NCBI RefSeq assembly: GCF_028473645.1 | Contig: NZ_CP097269.1 | Coordinates: 1 to 64,000 of the forward strand | Source of the DNA: Acidovorax sp. GBBC 1281 | Lineage (GTDB): Bacteria > Pseudomonadota > Gammaproteobacteria > Burkholderiales > Burkholderiaceae_C | Direction of reading: 5' to 3' | DNA length: 64,000 bases | Shown: piece after piece, positions 35,171-47,000 of the stretch | Layout: the number at the start of each line of letters is the position of its first letter | How positions within the stretch are numbered: position 1 is the first letter of the stretch | Program-made: the position numbers and the translations under genes | The notes under the pieces: model-generated | Database searches by the model: none | The model's input: only the letters and a program-made list of their open reading frames with translations | Told to the model about the DNA's origin: nothing

Positions 35171-35842
35171 ATGACCGCACCCACCCCCGTATCCGCATCC
35201 GCATCCGCACCGCCGCGCATCGCGCTGATCCATGCCCTGCAGCATTCCGTCGAGCCCATCAACGCCGCCTTCGGGGCGCAGTGGCCCGAGGCGCTGCGCA
35301 TGAACCTGCTGGACGACAGCCTCTCGGCCGACCTGGCGCGCTCGGGTGCGGGGCTGGATGCGGCCATGCACGACCGGTTCCTGCGGCTGGCGGACTACGC
35401 CGTGGGCACGGGCGCACACGCGCTGCTGTTCACCTGCTCGGCCTTCGGGCCGTGCATCGAGGCGGTGGCGCGCCGCCATGCGGGGCTGCCGGTGCTCAAG
35501 CCCAACGAGGCCATGGTGGACGACATCGCGCAGGCCCCCGGCGAAGGGGCCGTGGGCCTGATCGCCACCTTCGCACCCACGCTGGCCTCGATGCCGCCGG
35601 AGTTTCCTGCGCACGTGGCGCTGCGCACGGCCCTGGCCGACGGCGCCCTCGACGCGCTGAACCGGGGCGATGCGGCGTTGCACGACCGGCTCATCGCCGA
35701 GCAGGCGCAGGGCTGCCGCCGCATCGCGCTCGCGCAATTCAGCATGGCGCGCGCCCGGGGCGCGTGCGAGGCGGCCACGGGGCTGCCGGTGTTCACCACC
35801 GTGCACAGTGCCGTCGCGCGGCTGCGCCAGCGGCTGGGCTGA
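35171..35842 (+). CDS. Aspartate/glutamate racemase-family protein
   Basis: 223 residues, ATG 35171, only 11 bp after the binding-protein stop. The Asp/Glu/hydantoin racemase fold is recognised from ALLFTCSAFGPCIEAVARRH (first catalytic Cys) and a second half with GCRRIALAQFSMARARGACE, where the usual second catalytic Cys position (GCT) is replaced by Q-F-S. The reaction may therefore differ from plain racemisation. It is likely to act with the aminotransferase on the imported amino acid. The Shine-Dalgarno is poor, so translation may be coupled. Confidence 0.78.
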   Translation: MTAPTPVSASASAPPRIALIHALQHSVEPINAAFGAQWPEALRMNLLDDSLSADLARSGAGLDAAMHDRFLRLADYAVGTGAHALLFTCSAFGPCIEAVARRHAGLPVLKPNEAMVDDIAQAPGEGAVGLIATFAPTLASMPPEFPAHVALRTALADGALDALNRGDAALHDRLIAEQAQGCRRIALAQFSMARARGACEAATGLPVFTTVHSAVARLRQRLG

Positions 35843-35882
35843 AAAGAAAAAAAGGTGGACAGGCCGGGCGGCGCAGGCGCGC

Positions 35883-37079
35883 TCAGTGCCCCGCCGGTGC
35901 GCCGCCCGCCTGCCGGCCCACCGGCCGCAGGCCCCAGCTGGCGGCCAGCCACACCGCGCACAGTAGCGCCGTCACGGCAAAGAGCTGCGGCGTGCCGGCC
36001 CACTTGGCCAGCGCGCCGCCCAGGGCCCCCCCGGCGAACAGGCCCAGCGACTGCAGCGTGTTGTAGGTGCCCAGGGCCGCGCCGCGCAGGTGCGGCGGCG
36101 CCATGCGCGAGACTAGGCTGGGCTGGCTGGCCTCCAGCGCGTTGAAACCGCAAAAGAACACGAACAGCAGCAGCCCCAGCGCCCACAGCGCGGGCACGGC
36201 GCCGGCCGCGGCCACGCCGCCCAGGCCCAGCTGTACCAGCAGCACCAGGCCGATGGCGGCCAGCAGCGACTCGCGCAGGCGGCCGCGCCGCTCCAGCGCG
36301 AACAGCCCGCCCATCATGGCGAACGACAGCACCACGGCGGGCAGGTACACCTGCCAATGCGCGGCCTTGGGCAGGCCCGCCTGCACCAGCAGCGCGGGCA
36401 CGGCCACCCACATGGCCATCTGCACCGTGTGCAGCACGAACACGCCCAGGTTCAGCCGCAGCAGGTCGGCATGGCGCCACACCTCGGCCAGGCGCCCGCG
36501 CGGGGCGTCGGCATGGCGCGCGGGCTCGGGCGGCACCACCCACAGCACCACGGCGATGCCGCCCAGCGCCAGTGCGCAGGTCAGCCCGAACAGGCCCGCC
36601 AGGCCGATGTGCGCAGCCAGCACGGGGGCCGCGACGAGCGCCACGGCGAACATCAGCCCGATGCTGCCGCCCACCAGCGCCATGGCCTTGGTGCGCACGG
36701 CATCGCGCGTCTGGTCGGCCAGCAGCGCCGTCACGGCGGCCGACACCGCGCCCGCGCCCTGCAGCGCCCGGCCGGCCAGCAGCCCGGTGAGCGAGTCGGC
36801 CAGCGCCGCCAGCAGGCTGCCGGCGGCGAACACGGCCAAGCCCAGCACGATCACGCGCTTGCGCCCGAAGCGGTCGGATGCCATGCCCAGCGGCAACTGC
36901 AGCACCGCCTGCGTGAGGCCGTAGATGCCCATGGCCAGGCCGACGAGCGCGGGATCGTCGCCGCCCGGGTATTTGCGCGCTTCGAGCGCGAACACGGGCA
37001 GCACGAGGAACAGCCCCAGCATGCGCAGCGCGAAGATCAGCGCCAGCGCCAGGCTGGAGCGGCGCTCCAGCGGCGTCAT
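35883..37079 (-). CDS. MFS transporter (YajR-like drug/metabolite exporter)
   Basis: 398 residues from ATG at 37079 (MTPLERRSSLALALIFALRM). Twelve membrane segments are apparent. Motif A, LGMASDRFGRKRVIVLGLAV, lies between helices 2 and 3; helix 1 reads FALRMLGLFLVLPVFALEAR, typical of the YajR-like branch. Substrate unknown. It is divergent from uvrA. The longer frame to 37283 is a GC-rich extension without membrane character. Confidence 0.87.
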   Translation of the reverse strand: MTPLERRSSLALALIFALRMLGLFLVLPVFALEARKYPGGDDPALVGLAMGIYGLTQAVLQLPLGMASDRFGRKRVIVLGLAVFAAGSLLAALADSLTGLLAGRALQGAGAVSAAVTALLADQTRDAVRTKAMALVGGSIGLMFAVALVAAPVLAAHIGLAGLFGLTCALALGGIAVVLWVVPPEPARHADAPRGRLAEVWRHADLLRLNLGVFVLHTVQMAMWVAVPALLVQAGLPKAAHWQVYLPAVVLSFAMMGGLFALERRGRLRESLLAAIGLVLLVQLGLGGVAAAGAVPALWALGLLLFVFFCGFNALEASQPSLVSRMAPPHLRGAALGTYNTLQSLGLFAGGALGGALAKWAGTPQLFAVTALLCAVWLAASWGLRPVGRQAGGAPAGH

Positions 37080-37451
37080 GGCGGTGGCGTTGGACGGGGG
37101 CGAGGCGGTGGCGCCTGGGCCTGGAAGGTGGGTGGAGGAATCCGGCACGGTGGGTGCGCTGAGGGCTTGAAGCCAAAGCCGCGATTCTCGCCCATCGCCC
37201 GCAGGCCGGAACCGGCGCCACCGCGCAGGCATTGACGGCCTGGCGAACCCGTTTTCGGCGTTGCAGGCCCAAAAGACCTTCATGCCGGCGGATTCATTGT
37301 CCTGTTTGCTATCAAATCAGGAGCAAATGGTTTTCCGGACCACCGCCGGACCGCCCCCCGCCCGGCAGCAGGGGCCGGTGGCCCTGCGGACGGCCCGCGC
37401 CGGGGGCGTGGCCTATCATGGTGGGTTTCCCCGCCCAGAGCCGCGCCCACC
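37080..37451. other. Divergent intergenic region between the MFS gene and uvrA
   Basis: 372 bp without a gene. It must hold both promoters. Near 37311-37333 a TTGCTATCAAATCAGGAGC segment resembles a degraded start of the dispersed 49-bp element. No CTGT-N8-ACAG LexA box was found here. Confidence 0.5.
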
Positions 37452-40556
<3,105 letters not shown>

Positions 40557-41431
40557 TCGATAGTTACGTTACTTTCGGTGGCAAATCAGTTGCCCCGAAC
40601 CGCGCCTTGCGCCGGTTTTTACCCCCAGAATCCGCGGTTCTAAAAACAACCGAAGACGGAACGGGGAGGTCCCATGAACAAGGGCATGGTCCAAGTGGAC
40701 CAGGAGCGCCTGCGTGCGCAACTGGAGAAAAAACTGCCGCCCAAGGTGCGGCTTTTTCAACTGGATGACATCCCGGGCGTGATGCGCTCGCGCATGGGGT
40801 GGCCGGTGGCGGCGGCGTTGATGGAGCGGTGGTTTCGGGGGGCGTCTTTTAAGATGCCGGGTCCGATGAAGCGGGGGGAGGCTGTTAGCCGGCCTAGCAA
40901 TTGGATGAGAACACCGTTTCCATGGCCTGGGCGCGTGGTTTCGCAAGGGTGAACGCCGCCATGGCAAAACTGCAATCCCAGTGGGCCACTCCAGCTGGCG
41001 TGGTGCAACTGAAAAAAATCGTCAGGGAACAAGGCTTGGGTCGCCTGGGAACGCAAGCGTGGCGGCTGGGCGACCTGTCAAAGCCCGCGAAAATCCTGGA
41101 CGAAACCTGCCAAGTGAATTACCTGGGGTTTGGCCGACTCAGCGATCCTCTGGACGATTTCTATGGGGCCATGGGCGAGGCCACCCTGAAAGTGGCCGTA
41201 TCAGGCATGGTGACGCCGAAAGGAACTGGAAAAACTTCGATTGCCATCGACGAATTGGGTTTCTATCTGCGAGACGCCTACGATTTCAACGATGGCGAAA
41301 ATTCCTTTCTTTCGCAGCCCCTGGGCTTCTGGGGTTTCGGGGGCGTCGAACGACTCCAGTGGGGTTCAGGCGTCTCCATCTCCGAGCAATGGGTTCAGGA
41401 GACAGATGCTCAAGTACGAAGCCACACTTAC

Positions 41432-42520
41432 CTAGTGGTGTGAACCGGAAGTTCGTATGCAGAACTCTGCAACGGACTGAAGGATTTGATCGGCCGTCTT
41501 GGTCCAGACGAAGGGCTTGGGATTGACGTTGTTGGTAGCCACGTAGGCGCGGATGGCGTTCTCCAGGGCGCGGGTCGAGGGGAATCTCCCGCGCTTGAGC
41601 CGACGCGCCGTGAGGATCGAGAACCAGCATTCCACCAGGTTGATCCAAGAGGCCGAGGTGGGCGTAAAGTGCAGGTGCACACGCGTATGCCTGAGCAGCC
41701 AGCGCTGGATGATCGGGCTCTTGTGGGTGCTGGCATTGTCGAGCACGAGATGCAGTTCGAACTCCGCGGGCGTGGCACGTTCGACGGTCTGCAGGAAGTG
41801 ACGGAACTCCACGCTGCGATGACGTCGGTGGACCTCGGCGATGACCGTGCCGGCCTTGACATCGAGGGCGGCAAAGAGGTCTGTCGTGCCGTGTCTCAGG
41901 TAGTCATGCGTGTGGCGCTCCGGCTGGCCCGGTTGCATGGGTATGGCCGGAGCGGTATCACTGTGGGCCTGGATGGAGGGCTTCTCGTCCACGCACAGCA
42001 CCAGAGCGCGCTCGGGTGGATGCAAGTACAACCCCACGATGTCACGCACCTTGTCGACGAAGTACGGGTCGGTGGAGAGCTTGAAGCCTTCGGTGCGATG
42101 CGGCGCCAATGCAAAGGCACGCCAGATGCGCGAGATGGTGGTCTGGCTCAGTCCCAGATGAGCGGCGAGCGTACGGGTGGACCAATGGGTGGCATTCTCT
42201 GGCACGGTCTCCAGCGTCGTGGTGATCACGGCCTCGACCTGCTCGTCCAGGATCGTGCGCGGAGCGCCTGAGCGGGGTGCATCGTCGAGGCCGGCAATGC
42301 CATGCTGGGCAAAGCGCCGACGCCACTTCGACACCGTCATCAGGCTCAAACCCATGGCTTCGGCAATCGCCGTGTTGGTCGCTGCTGAATCGGCACAGGC
42401 CAGCACGATGCGTGCTCGCAGCGCCAAGGCCTGGGCGGTCTTGCGACGGCGTGACCAACCGAGCAACACAGCTCGGTCGGCTTCGCTCAACTCGATAGCA
42501 ACGGCATGCGGTCGGGCCAT
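41432..42520 (-). CDS. IS630-family transposase, copy 2
   Basis: 362 residues from ATG at 42520 (MARPHAVAIELSEADRAVLL). HTH region IAEAMGLSLMTVSKWRRRFA and LGLSQTTISRIWRAF; DDE residues in LVLCVDEKPSIQA, LVLDNASTHKSPI and SWINLVECWFSILT. It differs clearly from copy 1, so the two are different IS species. The stop codon, reading TAG on the minus strand, lies at 41434-41432 and is made of the TA duplication plus a host base, as in copy 1. Confidence 0.92.
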   Translation of the reverse strand: MARPHAVAIELSEADRAVLLGWSRRRKTAQALALRARIVLACADSAATNTAIAEAMGLSLMTVSKWRRRFAQHGIAGLDDAPRSGAPRTILDEQVEAVITTTLETVPENATHWSTRTLAAHLGLSQTTISRIWRAFALAPHRTEGFKLSTDPYFVDKVRDIVGLYLHPPERALVLCVDEKPSIQAHSDTAPAIPMQPGQPERHTHDYLRHGTTDLFAALDVKAGTVIAEVHRRHRSVEFRHFLQTVERATPAEFELHLVLDNASTHKSPIIQRWLLRHTRVHLHFTPTSASWINLVECWFSILTARRLKRGRFPSTRALENAIRAYVATNNVNPKPFVWTKTADQILQSVAEFCIRTSGSHH

Positions 42521-42597
42521 GATGTGCTCCCGGGCTGCAAAAAACAGCCGCCAGAAACACATCATAGAAGTTCATGCGAATCTCTGGTGCACACCAC
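41435..42597 (-). mobile_element. IS630-family insertion sequence, copy 2
   Basis: 1163 bp. The ends are imperfect inverted repeats beginning GTGGTGTGAACC (41435) and, from the other side, GTGGTGTGCACC. The flanks are TA at 41433-41434 and 42598-42599; the uninterrupted target is CTAG inside the DUF6402 codons CTA-GTG (Leu-Val). It lies antisense to the interrupted gene. Confidence 0.9.
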
Positions 42598-42715
42598 TAG
42601 TGCAGAACACGGACTTTCGTCGCAGGCGTGCGTTACACGGCAGGGGTGGCGATTTCATCGTCCTTTCGAACGTGCACCGTGTGCAGCTTCCTTTTCCGAT
42701 TCACATGGAGTGGTG

Positions 42716-43138
42716 ATGCCCTTGAAAGATTTGAAAAAAGTGCCATGCATCGCGTGGTGTCTGGCCATCAACGCATTGCTCTTCGTAGGGTGGCATGTCT
42801 ATGCCCCGACTTTTTTGTACAGCGACAACAGCCCGCACATGACCTACCGCGTGGATGTTTACAACGCCTCGATTCTTCAGAGAATCATTCACTACGACTT
42901 CGGAATGCCTGCGATCGTGCGGCTGTACAGGGTGGAGCCCAGGGCGCTACTGGCCGAAAGCCATGTCGTTGATATGAGCGCAGGAAATGGCAGTATCAGT
43001 TGGCATACCGCTCCTCCGCTCGATTTCAATGAGGTGTATGCGGGCCATGGCGTGCTGTTCGAAAACATACCCTCTGAATGCCCCACCCAGGCACCGCCGC
43101 CGAGCTGTCTGAACCGGCCAGAAACGAAATCACGATGA
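42716..43138 (+). CDS. Membrane-anchored immunity-like protein, paralogue 1
   Basis: 140 residues, ATG 42716 overlapping the DUF6402 stop. One N-terminal membrane anchor (PCIAWCLAINALLFVGWHVY) and a periplasmic beta-rich domain with the family pattern NSPHMTYRVDVYNASILQRI, then IVRLYRVEPRALLAESHVVD. Three further copies follow. Location behind a DUF6402 gene, size and tandem duplication resemble immunity-gene arrays of polymorphic toxin loci; no family name is known to me. It overlaps the next gene by ATGA. Confidence 0.7.
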   Translation: MPLKDLKKVPCIAWCLAINALLFVGWHVYAPTFLYSDNSPHMTYRVDVYNASILQRIIHYDFGMPAIVRLYRVEPRALLAESHVVDMSAGNGSISWHTAPPLDFNEVYAGHGVLFENIPSECPTQAPPPSCLNRPETKSR

Positions 43139-43539
43139 AGCACTTCGCCTGGAACAAGATCCCTTGCATCGTCTGGTGCCTGGCGTTGAACGCTGCGCTG
43201 TTTCTGGCGTGGTACTTGTCTACGCCGGCGCTCTACAACCGCTACAACAGTCCTCTGCATACCTATCGACTGGAAATCTACGATGCATCCTGGTGGCAGC
43301 GTGTGCAGCACCTGGATTCAAAGAAGCCTTCTGTAGTCCGTCTCTACCATTCCGATTCTCAGGCGTTGTTGGGGACCAGCCCGGTGGTCGACCTTTGGCG
43401 CAACGATGCCATCGTCTGGAGCGTTAACTCGCCGGGAGACGACAACCATGTGCGTGTGGGGAAGGACGTGCGGTTCGACAAACTTCGGTCCGAGTGCGCG
43501 CCGCCGTCTCCCCTACGCATCTGCGAGCAACAGCAATAA
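43135..43539 (+). CDS. Membrane-anchored immunity-like protein, paralogue 2
   Basis: 134 residues, ATG 43135 within the stop of paralogue 1 (ATGA). Same plan: PCIVWCLALNAALFLAWYLS anchor, NSPLHTYRLEIYDASWWQRV, VVRLYHSDSQALLGTSPVVD and a C-terminal segment with two cysteines (SECAPPSPLRICEQQQ). It is diverged from copies 1 and 3, as expected for immunity variants kept against different toxins. Confidence 0.68.
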   Translation: MKHFAWNKIPCIVWCLALNAALFLAWYLSTPALYNRYNSPLHTYRLEIYDASWWQRVQHLDSKKPSVVRLYHSDSQALLGTSPVVDLWRNDAIVWSVNSPGDDNHVRVGKDVRFDKLRSECAPPSPLRICEQQQ

Positions 43540-43702
43540 GCCATGCGCCGCAGCGGTGATGAATTCATTGGATGTTGGCCCCACTCCAAGAACCCCGTGC
43601 TCACCGGATACGTCGCCCCACCGAGATTCCCCAGGCAACACCCAACCTCTCCATATTTGCTACCAGCGCGCCATCGTCGCGGCCTGCCCGCGATGGGCAC
43701 AT

Positions 43703-43855
43703 GAGAGCGAGACCAAAGCGCGTAGTCACACTTACCTTGTGCAGAACGAAGACTTTCGCAAATGTCGCGCAAAGCATGGGCGTGGTGGCGACTTCATCGT
43801 CCTATCCGACGTGCACCGTGTGCATCTTCCTTTTCCGATCAAGCTGGAATGGTGA
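43703..43855 (+). pseudogene. Second DUF6402 C-terminal fragment
   Basis: The frame reads ESETKARSHTYLVQNEDFRK and continues to HGRGGDFIVLSDVHRVHLPF, stop 43853-43855. It repeats the last 50 codons of the DUF6402 gene at 40674-42716 with clear divergence at both DNA and protein level. It has no N-terminal part; the sequence before it (43540-43702) is unrelated. It shows that a DUF6402-tail plus immunity-like unit was duplicated. Confidence 0.75.
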
Positions 43856-44258
43856 TGAAACTGTCAGATCTTCGTAAAGTGCCTTGTATCGTTTGGTGTC
43901 TTGTACTAAATGCAATTATTTTTTGGTCTGGTACGCAGCGACCCCCACTTTCTTCGACAGTGAGAACAGTCCTCACCGCGTTTACCGCCTTGAGTTCTAC
44001 AAGGCATCAATCGTTCAGCGTGTCATCCATTACGACTACAAGATGCCTTATGTGGTGCGTCTTTACCGGGTCAATTCCAGGACATTGCTCGGTGAAAGCA
44101 AAGTGGTCGATCTCTGGATGAATGGCGAGACCAGTTGGCACTTGGATGCACCGGTAGCCACTAACAAAGTTTACGTAGGGCGGGATGTGTTCTTCAACAA
44201 CATTCCTTCCGAATGCACGGACCCTACTTTGCCACCAGATTGCCCTGCCAAGAAGTGA
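43855..44258 (+). pseudogene. Immunity-like paralogue 3, frameshifted in a T tract
   Basis: ATG 43855 overlaps the DUF6402-tail stop. The anchor MKLSDLRKVPCIVWCLVLNA runs to a TTTTTT tract (43919-43924); the rest, LVWYAATPTFFDSENSPHRV...VNSRTLLGESKVVDLWMNG, is one base out of frame up to TGA 44258. One extra T would restore a protein of the same length as copies 1 and 2. It may be a true pseudogene or a slippage-controlled gene. Confidence 0.72.
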
Positions 44259-44278
44259 AGCAGATCAATGCCGGACTC

Positions 44279-44535
44279 ATGATTTTCTCTTGTAGAGATG
44301 GTGAAAAACCTGTTTTCAATAGAGGCTCGTGCTTCGTCCGGTGCTTGGCGGTGACGGCCCTCTTTGTCATGGCTTGGTACGCCATGACGCCCACATTTTT
44401 CGATAGCGAAAACAGCCCGCATCGCGTTTACCGCCTGGAGTTCCATAAAGCATCCCCCTTGCAAAGAATCGCCCATCTCGATTTCAAAATGCCCTATATC
44501 GTGCGCTTGTACAAGATCGAGCCCAAGACGCTGCT
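44279..44535 (+). pseudogene. Immunity-like paralogue 4, truncated by an IS5-type element
   Basis: ATG 44279. The anchor is more diverged (SCFVRCLAVTALFVMAWYAM), but TPTFFDSENSPHRVYRLEFH and IVRLYKIEPKTLLG match copy 3 closely. Host sequence ends at 44535; the frame then enters the IS left end. About one third of the protein is lost. Confidence 0.72.
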
Positions 44536-45817
44536 GGGAACCTCTCAAAACCCATCCGGTCCCTTGTTGATCGAGAATGCGTGCTCCATCCTTTGCCATG
44601 ATCACTCCCCGTAGCGCCCTGAAGTTCGACCTGTTCGCTGAGGCCTCGCGCCAACACAAGAGAGATGAGGTGGGCGATCCGCTGCAGGTGATCGCGCGGC
44701 ACATCGACTTCGCAGAACTGGCCCGGCTGGTGGATGCCTTGATCGAACGCGGGGGTGGCCGCCGGGGCGGTCGGCCCGCCTACCCCACCGAGGTGATGGT
44801 GCGCATCCTGGTGTTGAAGCGGCTGTACAACCTGTCCGATGAGCAGATGGAGTATCAGTTGCTGGACCGGGGGAGCTACCAGCGGTTTTGCCTGTTGCAG
44901 GATGCGATGAACGTGCCGGACCGCAACACGATCTGGCGCTTTGGCGAGCGCCTTGGCGTGGGCGGGGCAACGGCCTTGTTCCAGGGGGTGGATGCCCAAC
45001 TGCAGCGCCACGGCTACATCGCCCGGGGCGGGCAGGCCATTGATGCCACGCTGGTGCCCGCGCCCCGACAGCACATCGGCCAGCAGGAGCGGCGAACGCT
45101 GGCACAAGGCGGGCAGCCGGACTGGAGCCAAGCGCGACGCAGGCAAAAGGATGTGGAGGCCACGCACACGAAGAAGCACGGCAAAAGCCACTTCGGCTAC
45201 AAGCTCAGCGTGAGCGTGGACCTCAAGCACGGCTTCATCCGCCGCCTCGCCACGGGCACGGCCAGCGAGCACGACGGGCACCACTTCGATGAGGTGCTGG
45301 ACATGCACAACACCGGGCGGGCAGTGCATGCGGACAAAGCCTACCCGAGCCGCCAAAGGTGCCAGATGCTGAAAGTGCTGGGATTCGTGGATGCGATGCA
45401 GCGCCGTGCGCAGGCGGGCCGACCACAGAGCGAATGCCAGAAGGGGCGCAACCAGCGCATCGCAAAGAAACGAGCCAAGGTGGAGCACGTGTTCGCCGGT
45501 ATCCGCCACCTGGGGGGCAAGTTCGTGCGCACCATCGGACAGGCGCGCGCCACGGTGGGGATGACGATGATGGCCGCCTGCTACAACATGAAGCGACTGG
45601 CCTGGTTCCTGCATCGGGGCGTGGATGCTTTCTTCAAGCCCGCCACTGGCAAGGCACAAGTGCGCCTGCAAACGGTGAAAGCCTGAGCCACCGGGCCTGC
45701 AAGGCCCCTCATGCACCCAGGCGCAGACCGTTGCTGGGCCTCATCACGCTCAAACGGCTACTGGCGCCCACTCCTCCCTATTCGGATTCGTCAAACATGG
45801 GGTTGTGAGAGGCTCCC
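44536..45817 (+). mobile_element. IS5-family insertion sequence without target duplication
   Basis: 1282 bp. Imperfect terminal inverted repeats: GGGAACCTCTCAAAACCC at 44536 and, reversed at 45817, GGGAGCCTCTCACAACCCC. The flanks differ (CTGCT before, GTACG after), so no target duplication is seen. Both flanking genes are truncated at the element, which indicates a deletion or recombination next to the IS after insertion. Confidence 0.82.
44598..45686 (+). CDS. IS5-family transposase
   Basis: 362 residues from ATG 44598 (MITPRSALKFDLFAEASRQH). N-terminal DNA-binding part with YPTEVMVRILVLKRLYNLSD and QYQ-like segments; DDE catalytic residues in QAIDATLVPAPRQHI, AVHADKAYPSRQR and KKRAKVEHVFAGIRHLGGKF. 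Complete and in frame, so the element may still be mobile. Confidence 0.9.
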   Translation: MITPRSALKFDLFAEASRQHKRDEVGDPLQVIARHIDFAELARLVDALIERGGGRRGGRPAYPTEVMVRILVLKRLYNLSDEQMEYQLLDRGSYQRFCLLQDAMNVPDRNTIWRFGERLGVGGATALFQGVDAQLQRHGYIARGGQAIDATLVPAPRQHIGQQERRTLAQGGQPDWSQARRRQKDVEATHTKKHGKSHFGYKLSVSVDLKHGFIRRLATGTASEHDGHHFDEVLDMHNTGRAVHADKAYPSRQRCQMLKVLGFVDAMQRRAQAGRPQSECQKGRNQRIAKKRAKVEHVFAGIRHLGGKFVRTIGQARATVGMTMMAACYNMKRLAWFLHRGVDAFFKPATGKAQVRLQTVKA

Positions 45818-46756
45818 GTACGAGCCCGCCAGGCTGTAGTTGGGGTTGGACTTGAACTTGTCGTTGCTGCGCTTGACCAGTTCCAGGTTCAGCGGGGCAT
45901 CGGCGGTGTGCCAGTACTGCGCGCCGAAATACACGCCGTCGCACAGGTCCGCGCCCAGCGACTCGAACTGCTCCAACCCCGAGGCCCAGGCGATCAGGAT
46001 GGTCATGTTCTTGTGCATGCCGAAGCTCACCGCCTGGCGCAGCGCATCCGACGACTGCGAGCCGAAGTTCAGCAGCAGCAGCACGTCGGGCTTGGCGGCC
46101 ATGGCGTTGGTCAGGTAGCCGCTGAACTCCTTCTCGGCCAGCGAGTGGTAGCTGTTGCCCACGTGCTCCAGGCCCTTTTCCTTGAAGACGTTCTTGGCGG
46201 CCGACAGCAGGCCGTCGCCGAACACGTACTGCGGCGTGATGGTGTACCAGCGCTTGGCTTTGGGCAGCGCTTCGGCCAGCGGGCGCACCGTCTGCTCGAT
46301 GGCGCCGAAGGTCGGCACCGACCAGCGGAACGTGGCGCTGTTGCAGTCCTTGCCGGTGATCTCGTCGGCCCCGGCCGTGGTGATGAAGATGCCGCCCGCC
46401 TTCTCGGCCTCCTTGCCCATGGCCAGCGATTCGGACGACAGGATGCCGCCCGCGAAAAAGCGCGTGCCCTGCTGCTGCGACGACTCCTGCACCTTGCGCA
46501 CGGCCGTGGCGGGCTTGCCCTCGGTGTCCAGCACCGTGTAGGCCAGGGGGCGCTTGAGGGCCGAGCCGTACTGCTCGATGGCCAGCTTCATGCCCAGATC
46601 GGCGAACTTTCCGTTGGCGGCGAAGGCGCCCGACATGGGCACCGGGCAGCCGAACTGGATGGCGCCGGCGGACTGCGCCCAGGCGCTGCGCGCCAGGCCC
46701 AGCGATGCGGGCAGCGCGCCCAGTGCGGAGAGTTGCAAGAGTTGACGACGGTGCAT
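45791..46756 (-). CDS. ABC substrate-binding protein, 3' end replaced by IS sequence
   Basis: 321 residues from ATG at 46756 (MHRRQLLQLSALGALPASLG, signal peptide ending near AWAQS). Leu/Ile/Val- or urea-type type I binding protein: FGCPVPMSGAFAANGKFADL, VLDTEGKPATAVRKVQESSQ, YVFGDGLLSAAKNVF. The last codons GSLSQPHV come from the IS5-type inverted repeat (45791-45817); the native end, probably some 60-80 residues, is lost. It is probably non-functional or poorly folded. A FadR-type regulator is divergent. Confidence 0.82.
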   Translation of the reverse strand: MHRRQLLQLSALGALPASLGLARSAWAQSAGAIQFGCPVPMSGAFAANGKFADLGMKLAIEQYGSALKRPLAYTVLDTEGKPATAVRKVQESSQQQGTRFFAGGILSSESLAMGKEAEKAGGIFITTAGADEITGKDCNSATFRWSVPTFGAIEQTVRPLAEALPKAKRWYTITPQYVFGDGLLSAAKNVFKEKGLEHVGNSYHSLAEKEFSGYLTNAMAAKPDVLLLLNFGSQSSDALRQAVSFGMHKNMTILIAWASGLEQFESLGADLCDGVYFGAQYWHTADAPLNLELVKRSNDKFKSNPNYSLAGSYGSLSQPHV

Positions 46757-47000
46757 GAAGGGGCTCCTGTGGGGGGTTGGGTCGGCCGGCCTGCAGGCCA
46801 GGGCACGGCTTTTTGCAAAGCACGCGGCGTGCCACGTGTTTTTCCTATTTATAGTGATAAATAGAACAAATCGCGTGCACGTAAACCCTGCCCGACCCGC
46901 CGCTGCACGGCCCTGGTGCATACACTGCACCACGGAAGCGACAGCCGGGTGCCAGGCACCGCGCTGCGCCTTGCCCCGTCTTCAACCCAGCAACGCACCC

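Larger units (their letters stand above)
40674..42716 (+). pseudogene. DUF6402 gene, frameshifted and split by IS630
   Basis: ATG 40674 (GGGGAGG upstream) starts MNKGMVQVDQERLRAQLEKK and reads WFRGASFKMPGPMKRGEAVS. Near 40898 the homology moves to another frame (TVSMAWARGFARVNAAMAKL...), so a 1- or 2-base indel broke it. The gene is then cut at 41434 by an IS630 copy; taking the element out joins SHTYL to VQNTDFRRRRALHGRGGDFI and the tail LPFPIHMEW, stop 42714-42716. DUF6402 proteins are, as I know them, associated with secreted or polymorphic-toxin loci; the function is undefined. The stop overlaps the first immunity-like gene (TGATG). Confidence 0.8.

Noticed and set aside
35883..35970. Extra C-terminal overlap between racemase and MFS transcripts as a regulatory antisense
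   Set aside because: Genes are convergent with about 40 bp between stops; no hairpin or promoter is evident.
37300..37451. LexA box in front of uvrA
   Set aside because: CTGT occurs near 37308 but no ACAG at the required distance.
40901..41443. DUF6402 second part as a separate gene starting TTG 40901
   Set aside because: It aligns as the direct continuation of the protein starting at 40674 and resumes after the IS630 copy; a frameshifted single gene explains both.
43543..43704. 53-codon frame MRRSGDEFIGCW before the second DUF6402 tail
   Set aside because: Pro/Arg-rich and without a ribosome site; the neighbouring homology is in another frame.
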